Shown here piece after piece: positions 41,591 through 48,202 of a DNA stretch of 64,000 nucleotides. The first letter of the stretch is position 1, and the number at the start of each line of letters is the position of its first letter. The DNA lies in assembly GCF_946404925.1 (NCBI RefSeq), contig NZ_CAMJFM010000002.1, positions 124,001 through 188,000 on the forward strand, given 5' to 3'. The notes under the pieces were generated by a model. That model made no database searches. It worked only from the letters and a program-made list of their open reading frames with translations, and was not told where the DNA came from. The stretch comes from an uncultured Prevotella sp. GTDB taxonomy: Bacteria; Bacteroidota; Bacteroidia; Bacteroidales; Bacteroidaceae. The position numbers were made by a program, and so were the translations under genes.

Positions 41591-42826
41591 TTATTTCGAG
41601 TTCCACTTTTCTTTCATCTTATCTCTCATATCTTCGAATACCTTCAGGTGCTTTTCAAGTTTTGTGCTGTCCGACATCGATCGCGATAGATCCTTGTCGT
41701 AATTAGTCAGGTCGGTATTCATAGCATCTCCCATTGTGGAAAAGAAGTCTTTCTTAGTAAGTTTGGCACCATCTTTACCGTAAAATCTGCCTTGATCGTA
41801 TAATACATCGAGAACTCTAATAATATCAATCTTCTGTCCCTTGGCTCTACTTAGATATATAGGGCTTTCGGGTTTGAACTTTACATAGTTATGATCTATG
41901 GCGCTTGCCGCAATCTCCTGCTCGCGAACCTTGACAGCCTCGCAGAATGCTATACCCGACACAAACTGCCAGAGCACATGGCGAGGTATGTGGTGGTAAA
42001 GCAATTTGGGCACAAAGCGCTCGCGGTTCTCAATCCACTCGTTATACATCGAATCGGGAAACAGTTTTAACTGCTCGCGTATCTTTTCTACATCATACTC
42101 CTGCCTGTGAACCAATAACTGTTTTACCACCTTAGGCTCGGCCAGTATCTGCATCCAGTAGTCGAGCACGCTGCCGCCGTGAGTTTCGCGGCCGGTTCGG
42201 CCTGCAGCCATCTGCAGGTCTTCTATCAGCGGCATCAGTATGTCGTTGGCCAGAGCATGCAGTTGGATACACAGGCGCTTGCGATAGTCGCTAATGTCGC
42301 CACTCAAATCGTATTTCGACAAATCGCAGAATCTTTCTGTAAGTTTCACAAAATCGCCACAATCATCTTCAGTCCAAGTGCTATATTCATCCAGTCGCTC
42401 ACTGATTTCATCCATCATGTAATCAAGCGTCACCATCTGCTGAGTATACTTTAACGTGGGGCCGCTATACTCCCACTCCAGATATGGCGTGGGCGGGTTT
42501 AGGTCAACAGCCTCAGCCATAACCTCTACACTGCACTCAAACATCAGGTATTTATGTTCGGCATGAGTCTCGGTTATTCGGCCTCTAAGCGAGTGGCGGC
42601 CACTGCCTCGCAATGCGCGCCAGGCATCATCGAGGTCGTTACGCGACACATATCCCACATGGCGCCCCTCCCAGTCGTAGGCACCAAAGGCATTAGGATC
42701 GAAATCGTTAGTAGGGTCTGGGCGCACTGTCATCATGCGGCCCGAGGCCTCAGCCATAAACCCGTTTAAACACTCGCCAACCTCATAAAAGGGTAGCGCA
42801 ACTATTTTGAATCTGCATATCTGCAT
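41591..42826 (-). CDS. HIRAN-like domain protein, C-terminal part unknown (411 aa)
   Basis: Residues about 8-105 look like a HIRAN domain (YEVGECLNGF, then RPDPTNDFDPNAFGAY and GRHVGYVSRND), a fold that binds DNA ends or single-stranded DNA and is often attached to helicases. The remaining 300 residues are helical with no motif I recognise; the end (KKDFFSTMGDAMNTDLTNYD, then helices) is conserved-looking. No helicase or nuclease motif is visible. It has its own promoter (-7 TACCTTTG at 42856-42849) and terminator. It belongs to the accessory block by position. Confidence 0.65.
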   Translation of the reverse strand: MQICRFKIVALPFYEVGECLNGFMAEASGRMMTVRPDPTNDFDPNAFGAYDWEGRHVGYVSRNDLDDAWRALRGSGRHSLRGRITETHAEHKYLMFECSVEVMAEAVDLNPPTPYLEWEYSGPTLKYTQQMVTLDYMMDEISERLDEYSTWTEDDCGDFVKLTERFCDLSKYDLSGDISDYRKRLCIQLHALANDILMPLIEDLQMAAGRTGRETHGGSVLDYWMQILAEPKVVKQLLVHRQEYDVEKIREQLKLFPDSMYNEWIENRERFVPKLLYHHIPRHVLWQFVSGIAFCEAVKVREQEIAASAIDHNYVKFKPESPIYLSRAKGQKIDIIRVLDVLYDQGRFYGKDGAKLTKKDFFSTMGDAMNTDLTNYDKDLSRSMSDSTKLEKHLKVFEDMRDKMKEKWNSK

Positions 42827-42848
42827 AAACTATTTCATTGTGGAGGCG

Positions 42849-42856
42849 CAAAGGTA
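42849..42856 (-). promoter_or_regulatory. Candidate -7 element of the HIRAN-like gene
   Basis: On the minus strand TACCTTTG lies 22 bases before the start codon. No convincing TTTG at the -33 distance was found. Confidence 0.5.
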
Positions 42857-43136
42857 CAAAGAAATTTGCACAATGTAGCATGAGTAGCCAGAAAAGTGAT
42901 AATAAAAGATTTCAGTATTTCAGTTTTCAGTTTCTTAGGCAAGGTGTAACGGAGATAGATAGAAGATTATAAAATTATGTTAATAATATATTTAGTATTT
43001 ATATATATAAATACTAAAATTTTGGTTGGTAAAAAACACCGCTCATTATAAAACTGAAAACTGAATTAACTGAAAACCGATGCAGGCAGAGTGTGCAAAA
43101 CAGGGTGGTAAAAACGTGCACTTTGCAAGCAGATAA
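42857..43136. other. AT-rich intergenic region between divergent genes
   Basis: No gene is seen. It holds TTTCAG-type repeats near 42920-42940 and their inverse (AAAACTG) near 43050-43080, which together could fold into a long stem, and the perfect palindrome at 42991-43018. Confidence 0.55.
42991..43018. repeat. Perfect 28-bp AT-rich palindrome
   Basis: The two 14-base halves, TTTAGTATTTATAT and its complement, are exact. The centre is at 43004/43005. It is flanked by the TTTCAG/CTGAAA inverted tracts. A cruciform or a binding site for a dimeric protein is possible; no T-run marks it as a terminator. Confidence 0.8.
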
Positions 43137-43168
43137 TTTGGTAGAGTAATGAAAAAGTTGTACCTTTG
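43137..43168 (+). promoter_or_regulatory. Promoter of the HU-like gene
   Basis: TTTG (43137-43140) and TACCTTTG (43161-43168) are separated by 20 bases, a full Bacteroidetes consensus. The bases after it (CATTGTCAAAA) nearly match those at the ncRNA promoter at 52486. Confidence 0.8.
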
Positions 43169-43358
43169 CATTGTCAAAATGAGAAAGGCAAAGAGCGGCC
43201 ATTAAGAGTAATTTTTGCTAGGATTAAATCTAGAAATTGCGCGCATTAATAGTAGCAATTGTTACAACTAATAGGCAGTCTGGCGCCGATTGATTAGCGA
43301 CAACAGAGAATTGATAATTATTATTTACAAACAAACTATTTAAAAACTATTTTGAATT
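43169..43358 (+). other. Long 5' leader of the HU-like gene with a tiny ORF
   Basis: About 185 bases separate the -7 element from the start codon. An eight-codon ORF (MRKAKSGH) lies at 43180-43206. Short stems can be drawn, but I recognise no known leader class. Confidence 0.45.
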
Positions 43359-43889
43359 ATGGGAATTAAAGTAATTGCACAGCGCCGAGTGCTTAAAATC
43401 GGCAACAAGCCTGGAAGTAAGAAGTTCGTGATGCGCCCCGATCTGTATAGCTCCATCCAGGAGAAGAAGGTATTCCAAGAGGCTGCTACTCACAGCGGCA
43501 TCTCTGCGGGAGTGATCAAGGCAGCTTGGGATGCTGCAGGCGAGGTAATCCGTACGTGGGCCACCGAGGGCCACTCTGTACCTCTGCCAGGACTGGGAAC
43601 CATGCGATTCGGTGTTCGCAGTAAGGCCGTAGAGAGCCTGGAGGAGGTAAAGACGGGCCTCATCACCACCCGCCGCATCGTGTTCACCCCTTCGACCGAC
43701 GTGAAGGATGAACTGAAGAATACCTCGATTCAGATTACCTGCCTCGACGAGGATGGCAACGTGTTGAAGCGCGTAACTAGCGGCGATAGCGGCGACATCG
43801 AGGACAATGAGAATGGTAACGGCAATGGCGGTAGCGATACCCCAACCAGCAGCCAGACAGGCGGCGGTCTGCCAGACGACGGTGATTAA
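43359..43889 (+). CDS. HU-like DNA-binding protein with disordered acidic tail
   Basis: A 176-residue protein of the Bacteroidetes HU-related family. Residues 1-130 keep the HU pattern (PDLYSSIQEKKVFQEAATHS, GHSVPLPGLGTMRFGVRSKA, ITTRRIVFTPS). Residues about 140-176 are low-complexity, rich in Gly, Asp, Asn and Ser. Such proteins bend or coat DNA. It has a strong promoter and a long leader, and the smalltalk gene follows 83 bases downstream. This pair is a recurring neighbour of DUF3987 and peptidoglycan-hydrolase genes in Bacteroidetes. Confidence 0.87.
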   Translation: MGIKVIAQRRVLKIGNKPGSKKFVMRPDLYSSIQEKKVFQEAATHSGISAGVIKAAWDAAGEVIRTWATEGHSVPLPGLGTMRFGVRSKAVESLEEVKTGLITTRRIVFTPSTDVKDELKNTSIQITCLDEDGNVLKRVTSGDSGDIEDNENGNGNGGSDTPTSSQTGGGLPDDGD

Positions 43890-43972
43890 GCACAAAGGGG
43901 TCAGGGGCTAAGCCCCTACCCGCTTTGTACAATTTAAAAATGTAATAATGATAAAATGAAAAGATTATAACT

Positions 43973-44074
43973 ATGACAAAAAGAGAAACATTTAAATTCA
44001 TCGTACAGATCATAGCATCTGTTGCTACAGCCATCGTAACGGCACTCGGTGCCACGAGCTGTATGGGCATATAA
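43973..44074 (+). CDS. Smalltalk-family small membrane protein (33 aa)
   Basis: The 33-residue sequence starts MTKRETFKFIVQIIASVAT and ends ALGATSCMGI. It matches the short Bacteroidetes 'smalltalk' proteins: a basic N terminus, one hydrophobic helix and a conserved TSC near the end. Its function is unknown; a membrane or lipoprotein-like location is likely. It follows the HU-like gene, as is usual for this family. Confidence 0.8.
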   Translation: MTKRETFKFIVQIIASVATAIVTALGATSCMGI

Positions 44075-44095
44075 CCCAGCCTAAGACCTGCACTT

Positions 44096-44111
44096 GAGGG
44101 GCTCGCCCCTC
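44096..44111 (+). terminator. GC hairpin after smalltalk gene
   Basis: GAGGGG and CCCCTC pair around a CTCG loop, 21 bases after the smalltalk stop. No T-run follows directly, so it is more likely an RNA-stabilising stem than a terminator. Confidence 0.45.
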
Positions 44112-44138
44112 ATACTACAGAGAGGCATAATCAATCAG

Positions 44139-44182
44139 CAAAGCCAGCACTCTTCGGATGTGGTGGCTTTGTATGTTTTTTC
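44139..44182 (+). terminator. Terminator after smalltalk gene
   Basis: CAAAGCCA and TGGCTTTG form the stem (44139-44171) with an inner CAC/GTG pairing; GTTTTTT follows. Confidence 0.72.
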
Positions 44183-44242
44183 AACGTCGAAGCAACTTCG
44201 AAGTATTTTCAATAAACTTGCCACATCAGCTTTCAGTATGCA

Positions 44243-44287
44243 AATCAAGCGGGCCGCTCATCGCAACGGCCCGCTTGATTTTGTTTC
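44243..44287 (+). terminator. Second terminator, near-copy of the one after susF
   Basis: AATCAAGCGGGCCG and CGGCCCGCTTGATT form a 14-base perfect stem with a 10-base loop, followed by TTGTTTC. The sequence TCAAGCGGGCCGCT and the right flank up to GTTTCT resemble 37227-37270. Confidence 0.82.
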
Positions 44288-44355
44288 TGGAATTATTCAT
44301 TTTCAATTATTCAAGTTAAATTATTCAAAATAAATAATTAAATTTGAATAATCTC

Positions 44356-44386
44356 TTGGCGATATAGCGAAAATACCCTATATTTG
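44356..44386 (+). promoter_or_regulatory. Promoter of the AAA ATPase gene
   Basis: TTGG (44356-44359), 19 bases, then TATATTTG (44379-44386), 18 bases before the start codon. Confidence 0.6.
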
Positions 44387-44404
44387 CAGAAAAATTAATG
44401 AGTT

Positions 44405-45541
44405 ATGGATATTACAATTAATCCCTTTATCACAACAGGAAAAATTCCTGCAGAGCTGTTCTGCGACAGAAAAGAAGAGACAGAAACGCTGATTCGAAAG
44501 ATAACTTCTGGTGCCAACATCGTATTGATGTCGCCGCGCAGAGTGGGTAAAACCCAACTTATTTATCATTGTTTCGATAAGCCCGCAATCAGAGATAACT
44601 ATATTGTGTTCTTTGTCGACATACTTAAAACCTCGTCTATACAAGAACTTACATACGAACTCGGTAAAACCGTATTCAACACCCTTGCCAGCAAAGGGCA
44701 GAAAATGCAGAAACTGGCATTGGCCACCATGAAATCGCTCATAGGAAACATCACTATCGACCCTATGACATCACTTCCTGTATTCGGACTGGCAATCGGA
44801 AACATCCAGAATCCAAGCTATTCGCTTGAAGAAATCTTCAAGACACTCGAACTCGCGGGCAAAAAATGTATCGTAGCTATCGATGAATTCCAACAGATAA
44901 CCAATTATCCAGAGAAAAACATTGAGGCAACACTTAGAACACAGATGCAGAAGGTAACTAATGCACAGTTTATTTTTGCAGGTAGCGAGAGGCACCTATT
45001 AGAAGAGATGTTTCTCGACTCAGCACGTCCGTTCTACAATAGCGCCGATATTCAAAGCCTTGAGATATTGGAAGAAGATAAGTATACTGATTTCGTAAAC
45101 TATCATTTCGGTGCTAATGATAGAAAGATAGATTCCGATTCTGTCAGTTATGTATATCATCTTTTCGAAGGTAACACCTATTATAATCAGAAAACATTCA
45201 GAGAAGCCTATGCACAGACACCAAAGGGCGGTGTGTGTACATTAGACATCATCAAGAACTCGATAAGTCTTATGATTAAAGAAGCTGATCATCACTACAG
45301 CGAGCTGCTCTCCAGACTTACATTGCCACAAAAAGAACTTCTTTACGCGATTGCCACTGAGGGGCATGCACGTCAAATCACATCGAGTGCTTTTATCCGC
45401 AGGCATCACCTTACATCGGCCAGCAGCGTCCAGCAAGCCATAAAGAAACTTCTTTCCACTGGCCTTGTCACCAGCAGCATTGGCGAATACTTCGTAGCCG
45501 ACCAGCTCATGTATCTGTGGCTTACAGGCTATAAGGCATAA
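44405..45541 (+). CDS. AAA-type ATPase with C-terminal winged helix (COG1672-like)
   Basis: A 378-residue protein of the archaeal-ATPase-like group, common in Bacteroidetes. Walker A is MSPRRVGKTQLI (about residues 41-52), Walker B is KKCIVAIDEFQQI (about 155-167), and the sensor-like segment FIFAGSERHLL follows. The C-terminal 90 residues form a winged helix (LPQKELLYAIATEGHARQIT, SSVQQAIKKLLSTGLV). The family is often linked to mobile or defence regions, but no function is established. It is transcribed alone, with its own promoter and a highly structured region downstream. Confidence 0.87.
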   Translation: MDITINPFITTGKIPAELFCDRKEETETLIRKITSGANIVLMSPRRVGKTQLIYHCFDKPAIRDNYIVFFVDILKTSSIQELTYELGKTVFNTLASKGQKMQKLALATMKSLIGNITIDPMTSLPVFGLAIGNIQNPSYSLEEIFKTLELAGKKCIVAIDEFQQITNYPEKNIEATLRTQMQKVTNAQFIFAGSERHLLEEMFLDSARPFYNSADIQSLEILEEDKYTDFVNYHFGANDRKIDSDSVSYVYHLFEGNTYYNQKTFREAYAQTPKGGVCTLDIIKNSISLMIKEADHHYSELLSRLTLPQKELLYAIATEGHARQITSSAFIRRHHLTSASSVQQAIKKLLSTGLVTSSIGEYFVADQLMYLWLTGYKA

Positions 45542-45591
45542 TGAAAATACACAAAAGCATTATCTTCTGTGTTATTTGATTTTTTAATTTT

Positions 45592-45680
45592 TTTGCTGCC
45601 ACCTGCCACCCATCTGCCACCACCCAATTTTGCCCATAAACAGGGCATTTCAGATAGGTTGGTGGCAGTGTGGCAGCAAA
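45592..45680. repeat. Nested inverted repeats built from TGCCACC motifs
   Basis: Outer arms TTTGCTGCCAC (45592-45602) and GTGGCAGCAAA (45670-45680) enclose CTGCCACCA (45614-45622)/TGGTGGCAG (45660-45668) and TGCCC (45631-45635)/GGGCA (45643-45647). CTGCCACC occurs three times on one side and GTGGCAG twice on the other. A T-run precedes rather than follows the structure, so it is not a normal terminator. An iteron-like protein-binding array or a mobile-element remnant is possible. Confidence 0.75.
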
Positions 45681-45710
45681 TTCCATATAAATTATTTTAT
45701 TCAGGAAGTC

Positions 45711-45787
45711 GCGCAACCGATTACACATAATGTTGCAATTTTTTTTGCCCTTTGGAGAACATCCAGACGGCTTTTTTCGTATATTTG
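45711..45787 (+). promoter_or_regulatory. Promoter cassette copy 1
   Basis: GCGCAACCGATT (45711-45722) is followed by a hairpin-forming block TTTGGAGAACATCCAGACGG (45751-45770) with CTTTTTT, and the -7 element TATATTTG (45780-45787). The same parts in the same order and nearly the same spacing occur at 48095-48172. It precedes the exported-protein gene at 45823. Confidence 0.65.
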
Positions 45788-45822
45788 CCACAAATTATTC
45801 TTATCATCAACAAATCAGCAAT

Positions 45823-47373
45823 ATGAAGAAGATACTATTAACCATTGTAGCACTTGTTGCATTTTCTTCAGGTGTTCAGGCTCAGGGATTCCTTAAAGGG
45901 CTTAAGGATAGGGCCAAGCAGAAAATCGCTAACAAGGTTATCGGCCAGAGTAGCGATGTAGTCATCAATGAGGAAAATCAGGAGGAAGCCGAGGCCGACG
46001 ATACGCCCGTGGAGCCTCAGGCTACCGATGTCATCCCCAAACGTCGTACGTCGACCGTCGTATGGGACGGAACCTACACGCCCAGCAAGGCCTCTACAGC
46101 CAGTGCTCTGATGGCCGAGTTGCCACCATTGCCAACTGCCGAGAAGATGGCCCGTAGCACGATGGAAGAGCGCGATGCCTATAACATGAAGATTGCTGCT
46201 GTTACAGCACGTGTGACCGAATTGCAATATGCCGATGAGAGTTGCTCTGATGCCGAACTTGAGGCCTTCCGTAAGCGCTACGAAGAGCGTGTATATGCCG
46301 TTGTGGGTAGTAATGGGGATGAGACCATGTCGAAACTCGGCGTAACCAACTCGCTTCAGGCTAAAATTGAGAAGTTCGAGAAGATGAGTGAAGCTGAGCA
46401 GGTGGCCTATATCCAGAATCATCCCGAGTTTATTCAAGAGATGCAGAAGGTGGCCCAGAATGCGTCGGATATGGGTGAGCAGGCTAAGCAGATAGGACAG
46501 GGAGCCCGCACCATGGAGACAGAGTTGGCACAGCTGACAAAGCGACTTCTTGATAGAGAGACCACCGAGCTAAACCATAACTACGATGCCATCGGCGCCA
46601 AGTATAAAGACAAGCTCCAGGCCATCTATAAGCAGATTTTCGCAACAGATGATCAGGCCAAGGTAGATGCTCTCTACGACGAGGCCGACAAGATGCTCTA
46701 CAACTATCGACTTGAGGCTGCCAAGGAGTATCGTGCTTCGTTGCAGCGCCGCATCAACAACTCTCAGGAGTTCGCCTCAGAGTACGCTCGTATTGTGAAC
46801 AAGGCTGTGGCTACAGGCGATGTGCCTCAGTGTGTAGTTGGCCGTGCCGACCTTAACACCGTTACGTTTGTGGCTAATGTGCTTCAGGAGGCTTATGCCA
46901 ACCTGCCTGAGCTCGATGCCGCCCCTGTAGAGGAGACAACCCTCTATCAGCTTCCTCAGGGCTATGTGTTTGCATCGTGGGAGAATCGAGGCTATGTAGA
47001 GGTAGGTAGTGGTTTCTCACTCAACGGCCCTAATGGCATCAGTGGCAGCTTCCCGTTGCTAGCCTCTGGCCCCAATGGCGCTGCTGTAGTAGAGAATGGC
47101 AAGTTTCGCAAGATTAGTCAGGCCGAGCTCGACAAACTGAACCGCCAAGCCAGCGATCGCAACTATCGCAAGGCTAAGAACCTGCCTACGCCTCCTTATG
47201 GTACTTACAAGAGCCGCAGTGGCAAGCGCGTGGTAGAATATAGTAAGAGTGGCGAACTTATCATTAACTCGATGACCACCTATTGTCCTGTAGCCTTCAA
47301 GGCTCAGAGCGATCGCTTGGAGTGGGTAGTCATCGATGGCAATAAGATTCTAAAGTGCTTATATAAACTATAA
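45823..47373 (+). CDS. Exported coiled-coil protein of unknown function (516 aa)
   Basis: Signal peptide 1-21 (ending GVQAQG) without a lipobox, so periplasmic or secreted. An amphipathic region (FLKGLKDRAKQKIANKV) and an acidic stretch follow. Residues about 130-345 are mostly helical coiled coil (KIEKFEKMSEAEQVAYIQNH and others). The last 120 residues are beta-rich with repeated Gly/Asn (GFSLNGPNGISGSFPLLASG) and end in a compact domain (YGTYKSRSGKRVVEYSKSGE). The ATG at 45823 is chosen because it begins a good signal peptide 36 bases after the -7 element. The next gene follows after three bases. I cannot assign a function. Confidence 0.8.
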   Translation: MKKILLTIVALVAFSSGVQAQGFLKGLKDRAKQKIANKVIGQSSDVVINEENQEEAEADDTPVEPQATDVIPKRRTSTVVWDGTYTPSKASTASALMAELPPLPTAEKMARSTMEERDAYNMKIAAVTARVTELQYADESCSDAELEAFRKRYEERVYAVVGSNGDETMSKLGVTNSLQAKIEKFEKMSEAEQVAYIQNHPEFIQEMQKVAQNASDMGEQAKQIGQGARTMETELAQLTKRLLDRETTELNHNYDAIGAKYKDKLQAIYKQIFATDDQAKVDALYDEADKMLYNYRLEAAKEYRASLQRRINNSQEFASEYARIVNKAVATGDVPQCVVGRADLNTVTFVANVLQEAYANLPELDAAPVEETTLYQLPQGYVFASWENRGYVEVGSGFSLNGPNGISGSFPLLASGPNGAAVVENGKFRKISQAELDKLNRQASDRNYRKAKNLPTPPYGTYKSRSGKRVVEYSKSGELIINSMTTYCPVAFKAQSDRLEWVVIDGNKILKCLYKL

Positions 47374-47376
47374 GTA

Positions 47377-48084
47377 ATGCGTTTTTTCAGTCGGTATTTT
47401 GTTCTGTGGTTGCTGCTCTTATGGGGCAGCACCACAGTTTTTTCGGCCAACTACGCTAAGGAGTTCGGCTCCGACTGGACCGATGCTGCAAACTATGCCG
47501 CCCAGCATCGTGCCGAGTGGCAGTCGGTGTTCAGCGATTTTGGTGTAGATGCGCGCATAGCCGAGGCTGTGGTTTTCCCCGAGTTGGTGCGCTATTCCAT
47601 GTGGCAGGATGAGATTGAGCGTGCTGCAGTAAGCGGATTTTATGTGGTGGGAGGCAAGGATAAGGCCGACTTCTCCATAGGTCGTTTTCAGATGAAGCCC
47701 TCGTTTGCCGAGGCTATCGAGGTCGAGTATAACAGCTCGCCTTTAGCACGCGAATTCGGCTTTGTATTCAATGTCCGCGATGATGCCGATGCCCGCCGTG
47801 CGCGCGTCAGCCGCCTTAGCACTGAGGTGGGGCAGTGTCGCTATCTCGCCATCTTTATGCGACTGATGTACCTTCGTCATCCACAACTCTCGTCGCTCAC
47901 ACCCCTGCAGCAGCTGCGATTCCTTGCCACTGCCTACAATCGCGATCATAAAGCATCGTGGGCGCAAAATCTGCGCCTTCAGAACGAGCGCCACTTCCAC
48001 ACTGCCATGCTCAAAACCCGTTCTACCAAGACCTATTGCTATGCTGATATCTCAGCGGCATATTATCAATCTTCTGTACGCTAA
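47377..48084 (+). CDS. Exported transglycosylase-like protein
   Basis: A 235-residue protein with signal peptide 1-23 (WGSTTVFSA). The segment IAEAVVFPELVRYS, then FSIGRFQMKPSFAEAIE, resembles the lysozyme-like core of lytic transglycosylases, in which a Glu after the first helix (here in FPEL) is catalytic and a GxFQM-type turn follows. It is co-transcribed with the preceding exported protein. Peptidoglycan cleavage is likely but not proven; the family resembles Bacteroidetes proteins without experimental work known to me. Confidence 0.75.
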   Translation: MRFFSRYFVLWLLLLWGSTTVFSANYAKEFGSDWTDAANYAAQHRAEWQSVFSDFGVDARIAEAVVFPELVRYSMWQDEIERAAVSGFYVVGGKDKADFSIGRFQMKPSFAEAIEVEYNSSPLAREFGFVFNVRDDADARRARVSRLSTEVGQCRYLAIFMRLMYLRHPQLSSLTPLQQLRFLATAYNRDHKASWAQNLRLQNERHFHTAMLKTRSTKTYCYADISAAYYQSSVR

Positions 48085-48094
48085 AGATTATATC

Positions 48095-48172
48095 GCGCAA
48101 CCGATTGCGCAGGATAACCAACAGATTTTGAGCCGTTTGGAGAACATCCAGACGGCTTTTTCCTTATCTTTG
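48095..48172 (+). promoter_or_regulatory. Promoter cassette copy 2, upstream of the amylase
   Basis: The palindrome GCGCAACCGATTGCGC (48095-48110) is followed by a ten-pair stem AGCCGTTTGG/CCAGACGGCT (48131-48157) with TTTTT, and the -7 element TATCTTTG (48165-48172). The stem could also end transcription of the preceding gene. GCGCAA-CCGA-TTGCGC has the form of a LacI-family operator, and such control would fit an amylase gene. It matches copy 1 at 45711-45787. Confidence 0.68.
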
Positions 48173-48202
48173 CACCGGATTTAATTAGATAACTAAAAGC
48201 GT

